64,000 bases of DNA from CAZLBC01 sp964557575 (GTDB taxonomy: Bacteria; Planctomycetota; Phycisphaerae; SM23-33): NCBI GenBank assembly GCA_964557575.1, contig CAZLBC010000019.1:1-64000 (forward strand), in the 5' to 3' direction. Under the pieces are notes generated by a model. It was not told the DNA's origin and did no database searches. It saw nothing but the letters and a program-made list of their open reading frames with translations. Both the position numbers and the translations under genes were made by a program. Below are positions 1 to 9,002 of the stretch, piece after piece; position 1 is the first letter of the stretch, and each line of letters opens with the position of its first letter.

Positions 1-20
1 ATCCCTGAAGGGCCTCTTAT

Positions 21-130
21 TGATGATAAGCGGCTTGTGTAAATTGGCGCCGAGTTATTTCACAGCGAGCATAATTGGCTGAAAGCCTATTGATTCTAGG
101 CAACTTATGTAACCTGGCGCCGAGTTATTT
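21..130. repeat. Two imperfect direct repeats, 70-bp period
   Basis: Positions 21-60 and 91-130 align without gaps and end in the same 15 bases (tggcgccgagttattt-like end). The last ten bases are then repeated once more, so gagttatttc appears at 122-131 and again just after. This sits directly downstream of the heparinase-like gene, whose stop codon is at 141. No gene is visible in the first 140 bases. Confidence 0.6.
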
Positions 131-140
131 CCGAGTTATT

Positions 141-3100
141 TCAATGTCGCAGCCATGCTTCGGGCAACGGCTGTTTGCTCATGCCCGGTCCGGAGATTTC
201 GAGCGTCGGCGCCTCGCCTTTCCACACCACCCACGGTTTGGGATAGCCCCTCCACAGGCCGCTGTTGTGCACGGTGCGGTCGCGGTGGCGGGCGTCGGCG
301 AACGTGACCAGCAGGCGGTGCGGCCCCTTGGCCAGCGGTACGCTCCACAGACCCCGGCCGTGGAAGCGCCGGCCGAGGTCCCACTGCTCGCCGTCTATCC
401 AGACGCGCAGGTCGTAGCCCGGCTCGCACGTCGCGCCGACGTACTCGGCGGGCGCATGGAACGTCCACACGCCGTCGGCGGGAATATCAATCACCCCGCG
501 ATACCGGACGCCAAAGGGGCCGTCACCTTCGCGCATGCTGACATCCGGCACCCGTTCGGTGTGCCCTTCTGCCACGGCCGGCAACACTTCGGGCAAATGG
601 AGATAGCTGAAGAGCTGGAAAACGCTGCCGTCAACCAACTCCCAGGTTAGGCCGGGGGTCAACTGCCGGGGCGGTTTCCGGGCGGGGATCGGGTCGCGCC
701 GGTAGAAGCGCGCTTCGCTGACCACCGTGACCTCCGTGCCGTCGGCGGTGAAAGGCATTTCCTTCACGTCGGGACGGAATGCGCGGGCGCGGATGTAACT
801 GTCCTTGTCGATCGTAAGCGGCTTGGTGTAGAGCGGCGAGCCGAGATCCGGTTCCGCGCCGTCGAGTGTGTAGCGAATCTGCACGCCCGGCGTGGCGCTG
901 GACAGGGTCACTTGTTGCGACTCGCTAAAGACAGCCTCCTGCGGCGAGAAGGTTACCGGCACGATGGGGCGATGGATCGCACGGCGGACCGCGAATTGTG
1001 CGTTGCGAATTGCAAACTCGAGATCGGCGGCGGGCAGTTTGACTTGCTTGCCGCCGAGACGCAAGGACTTGCCGCCGAGGATGATCCCCCGGGATTGCCC
1101 CTTGTGGTCGTAGAGCAACAGGCCCTGGCCGTGAAGGCTCAGTCGCCCGGCTGCCAGCTTGCGTGGCTCGCCATCGGTGCTGAGCCACGTCACGGTGGTC
1201 CCGTCGTCCAGCGTTGCCTCGAAGCCGGAAACGTTTTCGCCGCTGAGATCGACGACATGCTTCACCGTCGATTCGCCGGTTTCTGGGTGCGGCTCGGTCA
1301 GTGCGGTCATCAGCAGATCGCCGTCGCTCTCGGCGCACAGGCGGCCGCCGACTTGCGTTTTGACACCCAGATGACTCATCAGAGAGGCGCCGCTCCAATT
1401 GTCAGGCGTCTCGCGTTTGTCCCAGGAAAGTTTGGCGGTGGTGAATCGACGCACGGTGACGCCGGGTGCGTCCTCGTTGATCAGAGTCAGTTCACGCGCA
1501 TCGCCTCGGAACGAGCCCGGTTCGTGTTGACCGGCGGGCTCGGGAATCGCAAAGCGCTGGCGCACCTCGTAGGTGCGATTCCGCGCCGCGCCCGGCACAT
1601 CCACGGCATCCGTGACAATCACCAGCCGGGTGGGACGGAGCAAAATCACTCGGCGTTCGGCCCGAACGTCGCGAATGGCCGGATCGCTGATTGGAGGGCC
1701 CTGGCCTCCGGAGTGAAACTGATTGCCATGCTGCCGGTACGTTCCTTCAAAGAAGGACTCGGCGTAATCGCAGAAGTCCGACGTATGCCATCGCGCGGGG
1801 ATGGGGAACTCGCTGGCTGTTGCGAGTCGCTCGGTCTTGCTGCCCGGCTTATACGTGTTGGGTTCCCCGGGAAACGGCCACTTGCCGTCGACCCACACGG
1901 GGCTGAGCGCCAACAGCGGCTGGGCGAAATCAAAATAATGCAACTCCGTATTCCACGCGGAGCCGTTGGTGCTCGGGTGTCCCTTGGGCTGGCAGATCAT
2001 GTGGACATAGGTCGCATCCGGTTCCCAGCTTCGGCGCAGATACCACAGGCCGGCGTACGGCATCCAGTCGCTGATCGTCTTGGGCGGCGTGAAGTCCTTG
2101 CCGTAGTAACCGGTGATCTGGTCGTAGTACGCCTGGCGCCGGGCCGAGAGTTTTTCACGGTCGCGTCCCGCTCCGAAAACGCTCTGCAGAATGCCGGCGA
2201 ACTCCGGGTGGCGCACGATCGCCGTGTTGTCGAGCGTGTCACTCGCGAACAGTTCTTTGTAACCCTCTTTGGGGTTGATGAGCCACCAGAACTTCGGGAA
2301 GTAGTCGGACCTGCCCATCCGGTGGCCGTATCCGTCCGGCGCGAGGTGCCGCAGGGGATAGGTGGCGGTCATCCGCCAACCAGTTTCAAACTCCCTGAGA
2401 AAGTCGGGCGAGAACCACGGTGAGGGCATTCGTTTTATCAGATGATCCACGATAAGCGCCATGCGCCAATGCATGGTCAGGTGGCCCTCGTCGCCGATTT
2501 CGTTCATCGAGCCGTCGCGGGTCACCATCGTGCTCCACACGCGCTGCCAGTGCCGGCGGTTCTCACGGTCGAGGCGTTGGCCGGCGTAAAAGTCATCGAG
2601 CAGTCGCGCGCTGACCGCGGCGGCGTTCATGGCGTTGTAGGTGTGGTTGAAGCTTGCCCGACGGCAAACCCACCAGTAGGCGGGCGGGTATTCTTCCAGA
2701 ACGGGCATAAGCAAACGGGCGAGCGTCGCGCCGGAGAGGTGTTTCGCCAGTTCGGGGCGCTCCTTGGCGGTCAGCGCGAGGCCGGCCGCAAAACGGTTGA
2801 ATCCCTGAAGGACGCCCTTGACAAAATAGTCGCGCAGATCGCGGCCATCGGCGGCCGCCCGTTCCAGCGTCGGGATGAGATGCATCCCCCAATCATCGGT
2901 TATGGCCGCCCATTGTTGCAGGTACTCCGGCTTTCCGGTCTGAAAAAAGGCGTGCAGAAGCGGCGCCTGGATGCTGCCGACCATTCTGTCGGTTGCCGTC
3001 CAGTCCAGGGCGCCCGGCTCAAACGCCTGAGCGGAGACGCCAAAGCGCTCGAAATGTACCGCGACGTTGCGCATCAGATCCTCTGCCGCCGTCGGGTAGT

Positions 3101-3959
3101 TGGGTTGTATCATGCCGAGTGGGCCGCCGCCTACATTCAGGATCGCCGCCCTTTGAATCTTCCGGAGAAAGTGAGCGCAGTAGGCATCGAGCGCACCGGC
3201 ATAGTCCTGCTTTTCGAACCGGGTCCGCACGTCGGCCAGCTCCGGTTTACCGGGGTCCATGCGCGCAAAAAACTCGCGCGCAAGCTGCTTGATGGCCGCC
3301 GGAGAGTTCCGCGTCGCGAATCGCTTGAGCCGTTCCGCTGTCTCGGCGGAGGTCGGCGCCGGCGTTACCTCGAGCACGTCGGCGAGCGGCACCCAGGCGC
3401 CCGTGTTGGCCGGCACGACCCGCCCGATGAGGGGACCTTTGCCCGCGGCGAGGGCGAAGGTGGCGGTTCCCTTGTCAAAGGGCTTGCGCCGGATGTCGCA
3501 AGTGGTCGCCCACAGCACGCGGCGCTGCGCGTCGAGCACGGTCACCAGCCGGACGGAACGGTCGTAGTGGGTCGGCTTGCGCGTGGACTTGAAAACGATC
3601 TTGTCGAGGAGGTGCTCGGCGCCGAAATCCATCTCCAGCCAGGTATTCATGCTGCCCGCGGTGCTGTACTCGGGGAAGCGTTTCTTCCTTTCGACGACAC
3701 CGTCAATGAGCGCCCGGCCGCGATTGCGGTCGTTGATGTCGCCGCCCCGGAAGCCCCTGCCGGCGAATTTCAGATTCTCGTTCTTCAGAGCGATATTCGT
3801 CCCTCCGCTCCAGACTTCGATTTCATGAATGCCCATGCGCGCGGAGGCCGGCGCCTCGATGCGCACGAAGCGTCCTTTGATTGCCGCATCGGCGACGGGC
3901 GCCGCCAATAACAGGGTGAAGCAAACTCCGACGAATCTCAGGTGGTTGTGTTTCCTCAT
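141..3959 (-). CDS. Secreted heparinase-II/III-like protein with discoidin-like N-terminus and PA14-like C-terminus
   Basis: 1272 aa with a clear signal peptide (MRKHNHLRF...LLLAAPVADAA). Residues about 25-190 look like an F5/8-type discoidin domain (GRFVRIEAPASARMGIHEIEVW). The middle resembles an alpha/alpha toroid followed by a beta-sandwich, as in heparinase II/III-type polysaccharide lyases (WWVCRRASFNHTYNAMNAAA; later LHYFDFAQPLLALSPVWVDG). A chitobiase/hexosaminidase-type Ig-like repeat (about 1040-1115, IRYTLDGAEPDLGSPLYTKP) and a PA14-like carbohydrate-binding segment end the chain. It is probably an exported lyase acting on an acidic polysaccharide. The exact lyase family and substrate cannot be named from the sequence, and the catalytic residues were not assigned. 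It is transcribed divergently from the metallo-beta-lactamase-fold gene, with 96 bp between their starts. Confidence 0.75.
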   Translation of the reverse strand: MRKHNHLRFVGVCFTLLLAAPVADAAIKGRFVRIEAPASARMGIHEIEVWSGGTNIALKNENLKFAGRGFRGGDINDRNRGRALIDGVVERKKRFPEYSTAGSMNTWLEMDFGAEHLLDKIVFKSTRKPTHYDRSVRLVTVLDAQRRVLWATTCDIRRKPFDKGTATFALAAGKGPLIGRVVPANTGAWVPLADVLEVTPAPTSAETAERLKRFATRNSPAAIKQLAREFFARMDPGKPELADVRTRFEKQDYAGALDAYCAHFLRKIQRAAILNVGGGPLGMIQPNYPTAAEDLMRNVAVHFERFGVSAQAFEPGALDWTATDRMVGSIQAPLLHAFFQTGKPEYLQQWAAITDDWGMHLIPTLERAAADGRDLRDYFVKGVLQGFNRFAAGLALTAKERPELAKHLSGATLARLLMPVLEEYPPAYWWVCRRASFNHTYNAMNAAAVSARLLDDFYAGQRLDRENRRHWQRVWSTMVTRDGSMNEIGDEGHLTMHWRMALIVDHLIKRMPSPWFSPDFLREFETGWRMTATYPLRHLAPDGYGHRMGRSDYFPKFWWLINPKEGYKELFASDTLDNTAIVRHPEFAGILQSVFGAGRDREKLSARRQAYYDQITGYYGKDFTPPKTISDWMPYAGLWYLRRSWEPDATYVHMICQPKGHPSTNGSAWNTELHYFDFAQPLLALSPVWVDGKWPFPGEPNTYKPGSKTERLATASEFPIPARWHTSDFCDYAESFFEGTYRQHGNQFHSGGQGPPISDPAIRDVRAERRVILLRPTRLVIVTDAVDVPGAARNRTYEVRQRFAIPEPAGQHEPGSFRGDARELTLINEDAPGVTVRRFTTAKLSWDKRETPDNWSGASLMSHLGVKTQVGGRLCAESDGDLLMTALTEPHPETGESTVKHVVDLSGENVSGFEATLDDGTTVTWLSTDGEPRKLAAGRLSLHGQGLLLYDHKGQSRGIILGGKSLRLGGKQVKLPAADLEFAIRNAQFAVRRAIHRPIVPVTFSPQEAVFSESQQVTLSSATPGVQIRYTLDGAEPDLGSPLYTKPLTIDKDSYIRARAFRPDVKEMPFTADGTEVTVVSEARFYRRDPIPARKPPRQLTPGLTWELVDGSVFQLFSYLHLPEVLPAVAEGHTERVPDVSMREGDGPFGVRYRGVIDIPADGVWTFHAPAEYVGATCEPGYDLRVWIDGEQWDLGRRFHGRGLWSVPLAKGPHRLLVTFADARHRDRTVHNSGLWRGYPKPWVVWKGEAPTLEISGPGMSKQPLPEAWLRH

Positions 3960-4055
3960 GGTTAATGATAGGAAAAAACCGATATATCTTCTGTTGTCTC
4001 AGTGTAGCTCAATAGCTTGTTATCGGTCTGTTCAAGAGTTATAAAATACCGGCAA

Positions 4056-6020
4056 ATGGCTCTTTTCGCAAATAGACGGATCTTCCTGTGTATTGGATTG
4101 CTCTGCGGACTTGGTTCGCTGCTCGCCCGCGCATCGGCGGCCGAAGCGGCCGCTTTCAGCCGACCCGATGCAAAGCACCATCCGAACCTCTACATCTGGA
4201 CGGACACCTGCAACGTCTACGTCTTGCGTGACGGCGGCGCCGCGATCCTGTTCGATCTCGGCGACGGGAGCGTGCTCGACAATCTCGACAAGATCGGTGT
4301 GAAGCGTGTCGAGTGGGTGTTGTTCACGCACCATCACCGCGAACAGTGCCAGGGCTCCCCGCGTTTGAGGGGCGGTACGAAGGTCGGCGCCCCCGCGGCC
4401 GAGCGCGCCCTGTTCGAAACCCCCACCCGGTTCCGACGCGTGAAGGTCCGGCTCGGCGACCCGTTCACGATCCACGGCGCCAGCTATGTGCGGCCGCCGA
4501 TCCGGCCGATCAAGATCGACCGGGCGTTCAAGAAGATGGACGTCTTTACGTGGCGCGGGTACGAGATCTGGTGCCTGGACACGCGGGGCAACAGCCCGGG
4601 CGCCATGACCTACTGCCTCAGGCAGGCCGACGGATGGCTCGCCCTCTGCGGCGACCTCATACTCGACGGCGCCAGGATGCACACCTGGTACGACAGCGAA
4701 TGGGACTACGGGTTCGGCAAGGGCATCTACGCCACATGCAACGCCGCCGGCCTGGTCCAGGGCTTCCGGCCGCGCTGGTTGCTGCCGTCACACGGTCCGC
4801 CGATCGGGGACGCGGTGAAACAACTCGAGTGCTACCAACAGAAACTCCGCGCACTGGAGAAGGTCTACCTGCGCGGCTACAGCGCCGGCAAGTTCGCGCA
4901 CGCCACGCAAAACAAGGTCGCGCGACCATCGGATGTACCCCACGTCTGGCGGGTGTCGCCGCACCTCTACACATTCCGCGGACCGAACCTGGGCGTGAAC
5001 TTCAACCTGATCCTGGCCGACAGCGGGCGGGCGCTCATGGTGGACTGCGGGCTCATGAGCAAGGCGTTCCTCGAGGAAAAACTCGAACGAATGGGCAAAC
5101 GCCTCGGCCTGAAGAAGATCGACGCCCTCATCGCCACCCACATGCACGGCGACCATTTCCTCCAGGCCGCGCACCTGAAAAATACCCGCGGCGTGCCGCT
5201 CTGGGGACTCGACCGCATGGCGCCCGTGTGCGAACGCCCGGAGGATTTCGACTACGCCGCGCCGATCCAGGCCTACAACCACGAAGGCATCGAACGCGTC
5301 AAGTTCGACCGGCTGTTCAAGTCAGGCGAAACCTTTGAATGGGAGGGCTACACCTTCACCATCGACTGGATGCCGGGCCAGACCGAGTTCGCCATGGCCA
5401 TGCACGGGCAGATCGACGGGCGCAAGGTCGTGTTCACCGGCGACAACATTTTCGCCGACCCGGACGACCCGAACCAGACCGGCAACGAATGCGTCGTCGC
5501 GCACAACAGCCAGATCCCCGAAGAGGGATACATCTACGCCGGCGAGTACCTGAAACGTTTGAAACCCGACATCATCGTCGGCGGCCACTGCTTCGTGATG
5601 GACAATCCCGCGGCCCTGATCGAGCGCTACAGCCGGTGGAGCTATCAGTTCCGCGACGCCCTCACGGCGCTCAGCTCCGAAAGCGACTACCGCAACTGGT
5701 TCGACCCCTTCTGGGTGCGGGCCGAGCCCTATCGCGTCACTGTCAAGCCCGGCGGGACCGTTGACGTGGCGCTGCACATCCGCAACTTCCACAAGCGCGA
5801 GCAACGGCACCGCATCGTCGTCCACACGCCGCCGGGCCTCAGCGCCGCCGCCCCCGTTATCGAAGGCGCCCTGGGTCCCGAAAAGCGTCGACCGTTCCCC
5901 TTCAAACTGGTCGCGGCCAAGGACGCCGATCCGGGCGTGCATCTCGTTGCATTCGACACCACGATAGACGGCCGGCGCTACGGGCAGCGCTTCGATCTGA
6001 TCGTGTCGGTGGAGAATTAG
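4056..6020 (+). CDS. Secreted protein with two metallo-beta-lactamase-fold domains, the first degenerate
   Basis: 654 aa from the ATG at 4056. That start is preferred to the upstream TTG at 4017 because it puts a signal peptide (MALFANRRIFLCIGLLCGL) at the N-terminus. The second MBL domain keeps the metal-binding signature THMHGDH (residues 361-367), plus GDN and GGH motifs further on. The first has THHHREQ (91-97), so the Asp and last His of HxHxDH are replaced by Glu and Gln. About the last 100 residues look like an Ig-like/NEW3-type beta domain. This is most likely an exported hydrolase in which only the C-terminal site is active. The substrate is unknown; lactonase, thioesterase and phosphodiesterase activities are all possible for this superfamily. 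Confidence 0.75.
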   Translation: MALFANRRIFLCIGLLCGLGSLLARASAAEAAAFSRPDAKHHPNLYIWTDTCNVYVLRDGGAAILFDLGDGSVLDNLDKIGVKRVEWVLFTHHHREQCQGSPRLRGGTKVGAPAAERALFETPTRFRRVKVRLGDPFTIHGASYVRPPIRPIKIDRAFKKMDVFTWRGYEIWCLDTRGNSPGAMTYCLRQADGWLALCGDLILDGARMHTWYDSEWDYGFGKGIYATCNAAGLVQGFRPRWLLPSHGPPIGDAVKQLECYQQKLRALEKVYLRGYSAGKFAHATQNKVARPSDVPHVWRVSPHLYTFRGPNLGVNFNLILADSGRALMVDCGLMSKAFLEEKLERMGKRLGLKKIDALIATHMHGDHFLQAAHLKNTRGVPLWGLDRMAPVCERPEDFDYAAPIQAYNHEGIERVKFDRLFKSGETFEWEGYTFTIDWMPGQTEFAMAMHGQIDGRKVVFTGDNIFADPDDPNQTGNECVVAHNSQIPEEGYIYAGEYLKRLKPDIIVGGHCFVMDNPAALIERYSRWSYQFRDALTALSSESDYRNWFDPFWVRAEPYRVTVKPGGTVDVALHIRNFHKREQRHRIVVHTPPGLSAAAPVIEGALGPEKRRPFPFKLVAAKDADPGVHLVAFDTTIDGRRYGQRFDLIVSVEN

Positions 6021-6180
6021 AGACGCCACATCAGGACCGCCCGTTCAACTCCGCTCGCCCTCCCTCGGGGAACCCGCCCGGAGACCCGGGCTGCGGCTGT
6101 ATGCATTTCAGCCTGTCGAGTCCAACTGCATTCTCAGCGATGTGCCACTGTTGATGGAAACCGCGCCGGGGATCGTCGTG
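6021..6180. other. Intergenic, nothing recognised
   Basis: These 160 bases between the MBL-fold gene and the MITE-like element show no plausible gene, hairpin with a T-run, or repeat. Confidence 0.4.
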
Positions 6181-6355
6181 CGGTCTAACAGGCTGTTGAA
6201 AAACTACTACCTGCCTGCGAACGGATCTTTTCCGCTCCGGCTGTGTCACGAAAACAGCAGAATATTGTTAATATGCAACTGCTTTCGTTCCTTGCCGGAA
6301 CAAAACATCTCTCGTTCTCGGCGACGGTCTACTTTTTCAACAGCCTGCTAAACCG
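6181..6355. mobile_element. MITE-like element with about 27-bp terminal inverted repeats
   Basis: The left end (6181-6207, core aacaggctgttgaaaaa) and the reverse complement of the right end (6329-6355) match at 23 of 27 positions. The enclosed 120 bases contain no credible gene and are less GC-rich than the flanks. The CAGGCTGTTGAAAAA core resembles the ends of known insertion sequences, so this is probably a non-autonomous derivative moved in trans. No clean target-site duplication can be delimited, because the inverted repeat fades out gradually. Confidence 0.7.
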
Positions 6356-6463
6356 GCCCAGGCAGGCAGGTTCATGGCCAATTCCTTTCTGCGAAGGTTA
6401 TATTCGGTAAGGCATTTCCGTTATAGTGTACCACCGTGACAGATTGAAAACGAGGAGACGGTT

Positions 6464-7831
6464 ATGGACAGAAAATTCCTTTTCCCAACGATCGCCATCG
6501 TGCTGATGCCCGGCCTCATTCCCGCCGGTTCGCACACCGCCGCCGGCGCCGGCTGCCCGTGGCGGGTGGCCGCGCGTCTCGATATCGACCGGGTCCCGTC
6601 GTGGTTCCCGGTCGGCTTCTGTCTGCTGACCCGCGGCGACGACCAGTACGTCGCCTACTACGACGCAAAGCATAAGATGACCGTCGCCCGGCGGCGCCGC
6701 GGCGAAAACGAGTGGCAGAAAGCGACGCTGCCGAGCAAAGTCGGCTGGGACTCCCACAACTACATTACGATGGCCGCCGACGCCGCCGGCGACATCCACC
6801 TCGCCGGCAACATGCACTGCGTGCCCCTGATCTATTTCCGCACGCGAACACCCGGCGATATCACGACCTTCACACGGCTGCCCATGACGGGGAAGGGGGA
6901 AAAGCGGTGCACCTACCCGCGTTTCCTGAAAGACGCGGCGGGAACCCTGTTGTTCAACTACCGTCTCGGCGGCAGCGGAAACGGGATGCGGCTCTGGAAC
7001 CGCTACGACCCGGAGACGAAGACCTGGTCGCGGTTTTTCGACACGCCGATGTTCGACGGCAAGGGGAAATGCAACGCCTATCCCCACGGGCCGGTCAAGG
7101 GCCCCGACGGCCTGTTTCACGTGGTCTGGGTGTGGCGCCGGACGCCCGACTGCGCGACGAACCACGACCTGTCGTACGCCCGCAGCCGCGACCTGAAGCA
7201 CTGGGAGACCGCCGCCGGCCGCCCGGTCGCCCTGCCCATGACGACCGCGACGAAAGGCCTCTGCGTCGACCCGGTGCCGGCGGGCGGCGGGATCATCAAC
7301 GGCTGCGAGAAGCTCGCCTTCGACGCGCGGAACCGCCCGGTGATCTCGTATCACAAGCGCGACCGGCGGGGGCACATGCAGATCTACCTGGCCCGCTTCG
7401 AGGACGGGGCGTGGAAGACCCGGGCGATCACCGATTGGAAAAAAGAGGTCCCGTTCAGCGGCCGGGGTGCCATGCCCTTTATCGGGATCAGGATCTCGGG
7501 GCTCCGGCGGGTGCGGGCCGACCGGCTGGTGATCGGGTACCGCCACCGCGACTACGGGTCCGGCAGGATCGTCGTCGACGACGCGACCCTCCGCCCGGTC
7601 GACGAGAAGATCGCGGTCCCGCCGTCGGTGCCCCGCGAACTCAAAAAACCCGAGATCGATTTCGCGGGTATCAGGGTCAAGACGGCGGGGGATGCCGGCG
7701 ATCCCGGCGGGAAGGGCGTCAAATACATCCTGCGATGGGAGACCCTGCCGCCCCACCACGACCGGCCCCGCAAGCCGCCGCTGCCGCCGCCGAGCCCCCT
7801 GCAGTTGATCCGGCTGGAACGGAAGGAATGA
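6464..7831 (+). CDS. Secreted BNR-4 repeat protein (PL24/PL25 ulvan-lyase-like fold)
   Basis: 455 aa with a GAGGAG ribosome-binding site 7 bases before the ATG and a signal peptide (to about residue 30). The chain reads as a seven-bladed-propeller BNR_4 protein: WDSHNYITMAADAAGDIHLA and GNMHCVPLIYF match the family pattern closely. His98 and His118 are 20 residues apart, like the paired catalytic histidines described for PL24/PL25 ulvan lyases. Inference: a polysaccharide lyase or glycan-binding propeller acting outside the cytoplasm. BNR_4 proteins without lyase activity also exist, so the enzyme call is tentative. A TATAGT box (6422-6427) may be its -10. The gene ends 25 bases before the assembly gap. 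Confidence 0.75.
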   Translation: MDRKFLFPTIAIVLMPGLIPAGSHTAAGAGCPWRVAARLDIDRVPSWFPVGFCLLTRGDDQYVAYYDAKHKMTVARRRRGENEWQKATLPSKVGWDSHNYITMAADAAGDIHLAGNMHCVPLIYFRTRTPGDITTFTRLPMTGKGEKRCTYPRFLKDAAGTLLFNYRLGGSGNGMRLWNRYDPETKTWSRFFDTPMFDGKGKCNAYPHGPVKGPDGLFHVVWVWRRTPDCATNHDLSYARSRDLKHWETAAGRPVALPMTTATKGLCVDPVPAGGGIINGCEKLAFDARNRPVISYHKRDRRGHMQIYLARFEDGAWKTRAITDWKKEVPFSGRGAMPFIGIRISGLRRVRADRLVIGYRHRDYGSGRIVVDDATLRPVDEKIAVPPSVPRELKKPEIDFAGIRVKTAGDAGDPGGKGVKYILRWETLPPHHDRPRKPPLPPPSPLQLIRLERKE

Positions 7832-7856
7832 AAAAGGAACATAATAAAGGGGTCAG

Positions 7857-7956
7857 NNNNNNNNNNNNNNNNNNNNNNNNNNNNNNNNNNNNNNNNNNNN
7901 NNNNNNNNNNNNNNNNNNNNNNNNNNNNNNNNNNNNNNNNNNNNNNNNNNNNNNNN
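7857..7956. other. Scaffold gap (100 N)
   Basis: Exactly 100 unknown bases, the usual placeholder for a join of unestimated length. Repeats lie on both sides of the gap, which probably explains the broken assembly. Confidence 0.99.
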
Positions 7957-7974
7957 TCGGCTAACCGCCTGACG
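7957..7974 (-). repeat. Duplicate of the 3' end of the PIN-toxin gene
   Basis: These 18 bases are identical to 8055-8072, which encode the last residues (VRRLAD) of the PIN-domain protein, but are followed by different sequence. They abut the gap. This is either the tail of a second, unassembled toxin copy or a misjoin caused by the repeat. Confidence 0.6.
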
Positions 7975-7978
7975 AACA

Positions 7979-8048
7979 ATAAAGGGGTCAGGTACCTTTT
8001 CTCCGCCTCAGAACCATAAAGGGACCAGGTACCTTTTCTCGGCCTCAG
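7979..8048. repeat. Tandem 33-bp GGGGTCAGGTACC-type repeats beside the gap
   Basis: Two copies (7979-8011 and 8016-8048) differ at 3 of 33 positions and share the core caggtaccttttctc. A third copy, cut by the gap, starts at about 7844 (ataaaggggtcag). Each has an AAAGG...CCTTT inverted structure around GGTACC. The second copy contains the stop codon (8045-8047) of the PIN-domain gene. A diverged copy lies at 21539-21562 on the other strand. Confidence 0.7.
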
Positions 8049-8590
8049 CGGAGGTCGGCTAACCGCCTGACGGGCGAGTAGAACCCGGCCTCCACCATGC
8101 GGGCATGGGCCGCTTCGGCCCGTTCGCGTTCAAGGCCGCCGTCCTGGACGCCGGCGATGAGAATACCGATCGTCCCGGTATACGCGAGCCCCCGCTGCCC
8201 GCAGGCATGCCGCGCGGCGCGGTCGTCCGTGGCGACCGTCGCCGCGCGGGCGGCCGCGGCCGCGATGCTCGCCGCCTCGCCCGCGCCGAGAAACTGCCGC
8301 AGGGCGGCGAAGACCTCCCGCTCGTCGTGATTCAGTGAAATAATACCGAATCCCGCCTCTTCCACGCGCCGGTCCGCGTCCCGCAGGGCCTCGAACCCGC
8401 AGGCCGCCCCGGCCGCGAGTTCGTCCAGTACCGCCGTGGTTACCAGCCCGCGTCGGCCGTAGCGGCCGCAGAGCCAGTCGAGGATCCCCGCCTGCGCGAA
8501 ATTCGAGAGGATAACCGTGTCGAACACGACCGGCGTTTCGCCGTCGGCCGCAGCCCCTTTGGTTTTGCGCCTCCCCGCGGCCTCAGGCAT
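8045..8590 (-). CDS. PIN-domain toxin, DUF3368-like
   Basis: 181 aa. A VapC/PIN-type fold is indicated by Asp24 (VVFDTVILSNF), Glu57 (LDELAAG), the LGAGEAASI motif (Glu105) and TDDRAAR (Asp122/Asp123), followed by GTIGILI. The order of motifs matches the DUF3368 family, whose members are predicted metal-dependent RNases. The first 20 residues are a charged extension not needed for the fold. The start codon lies inside the end of the antitoxin gene (8-base overlap), so the two are translationally coupled. The likely role is the toxin of a chromosomal toxin-antitoxin pair; the RNA target is unknown. Confidence 0.8.
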   Translation of the reverse strand: MPEAAGRRKTKGAAADGETPVVFDTVILSNFAQAGILDWLCGRYGRRGLVTTAVLDELAAGAACGFEALRDADRRVEEAGFGIISLNHDEREVFAALRQFLGAGEAASIAAAAARAATVATDDRAARHACGQRGLAYTGTIGILIAGVQDGGLERERAEAAHARMVEAGFYSPVRRLADLR

Positions 8591-8897
8591 GCGCGGCGTC
8601 CTCCGTGCCGTAACAACTGTTCTCGGGGATATCGTGTTCCCGCAGCCAGGTGCGCATTTCGACCGGATGCAGCCCCATGGTCTCGGACAGTTTGCCCAGG
8701 CTGACGAATCCGCCGCGGTAGGCCTCCAGGGCCTGACGCTGGGCGGGTGAGAGGTCGAGCATGTCGACCTGGTAACAACTCGACAGGGCCCGGCGCACGA
8801 GTTCGCCCATCGACTGGCCGCGGGCCTTGGCGAGGGCCTTGAGCCGTTTTGCCAGGGCCGGATCGACCTTCAGGTGCAGTGTTGCGGTATTGGGCAT
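8583..8897 (-). CDS. Antitoxin with RHH-like N-terminus and UPF0175-like HTH C-terminus
   Basis: 104 aa from the ATG at 8897, which has GGAG nine bases upstream. An ATG two codons earlier and a TTG at 8912 are less well placed. The N-terminus (TLHLKVDPALAKRLKALAKA) looks like a ribbon-helix-helix DNA-binding domain. The C-terminal half (GGFVSLGKLSETMGLHPVEM) resembles the UPF0175 helix-turn-helix that partners DUF3368 proteins. It probably represses its own promoter and neutralises the toxin. The upstream region 8898-8960 is very AT-rich (tatattgtatatat), as expected for an autoregulated operator. Confidence 0.75.
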   Translation of the reverse strand: MPNTATLHLKVDPALAKRLKALAKARGQSMGELVRRALSSCYQVDMLDLSPAQRQALEAYRGGFVSLGKLSETMGLHPVEMRTWLREHDIPENSCYGTEDAAHA

Positions 8898-9002
8898 GCG
8901 CATGATCTCCAATACGGTGTATAAGTACCATATTCTCTACATATATACAATATACGTAACACTATTGTGAAAAACAAGGGATTTCCGGTGAAAACGGCCG
9001 AA

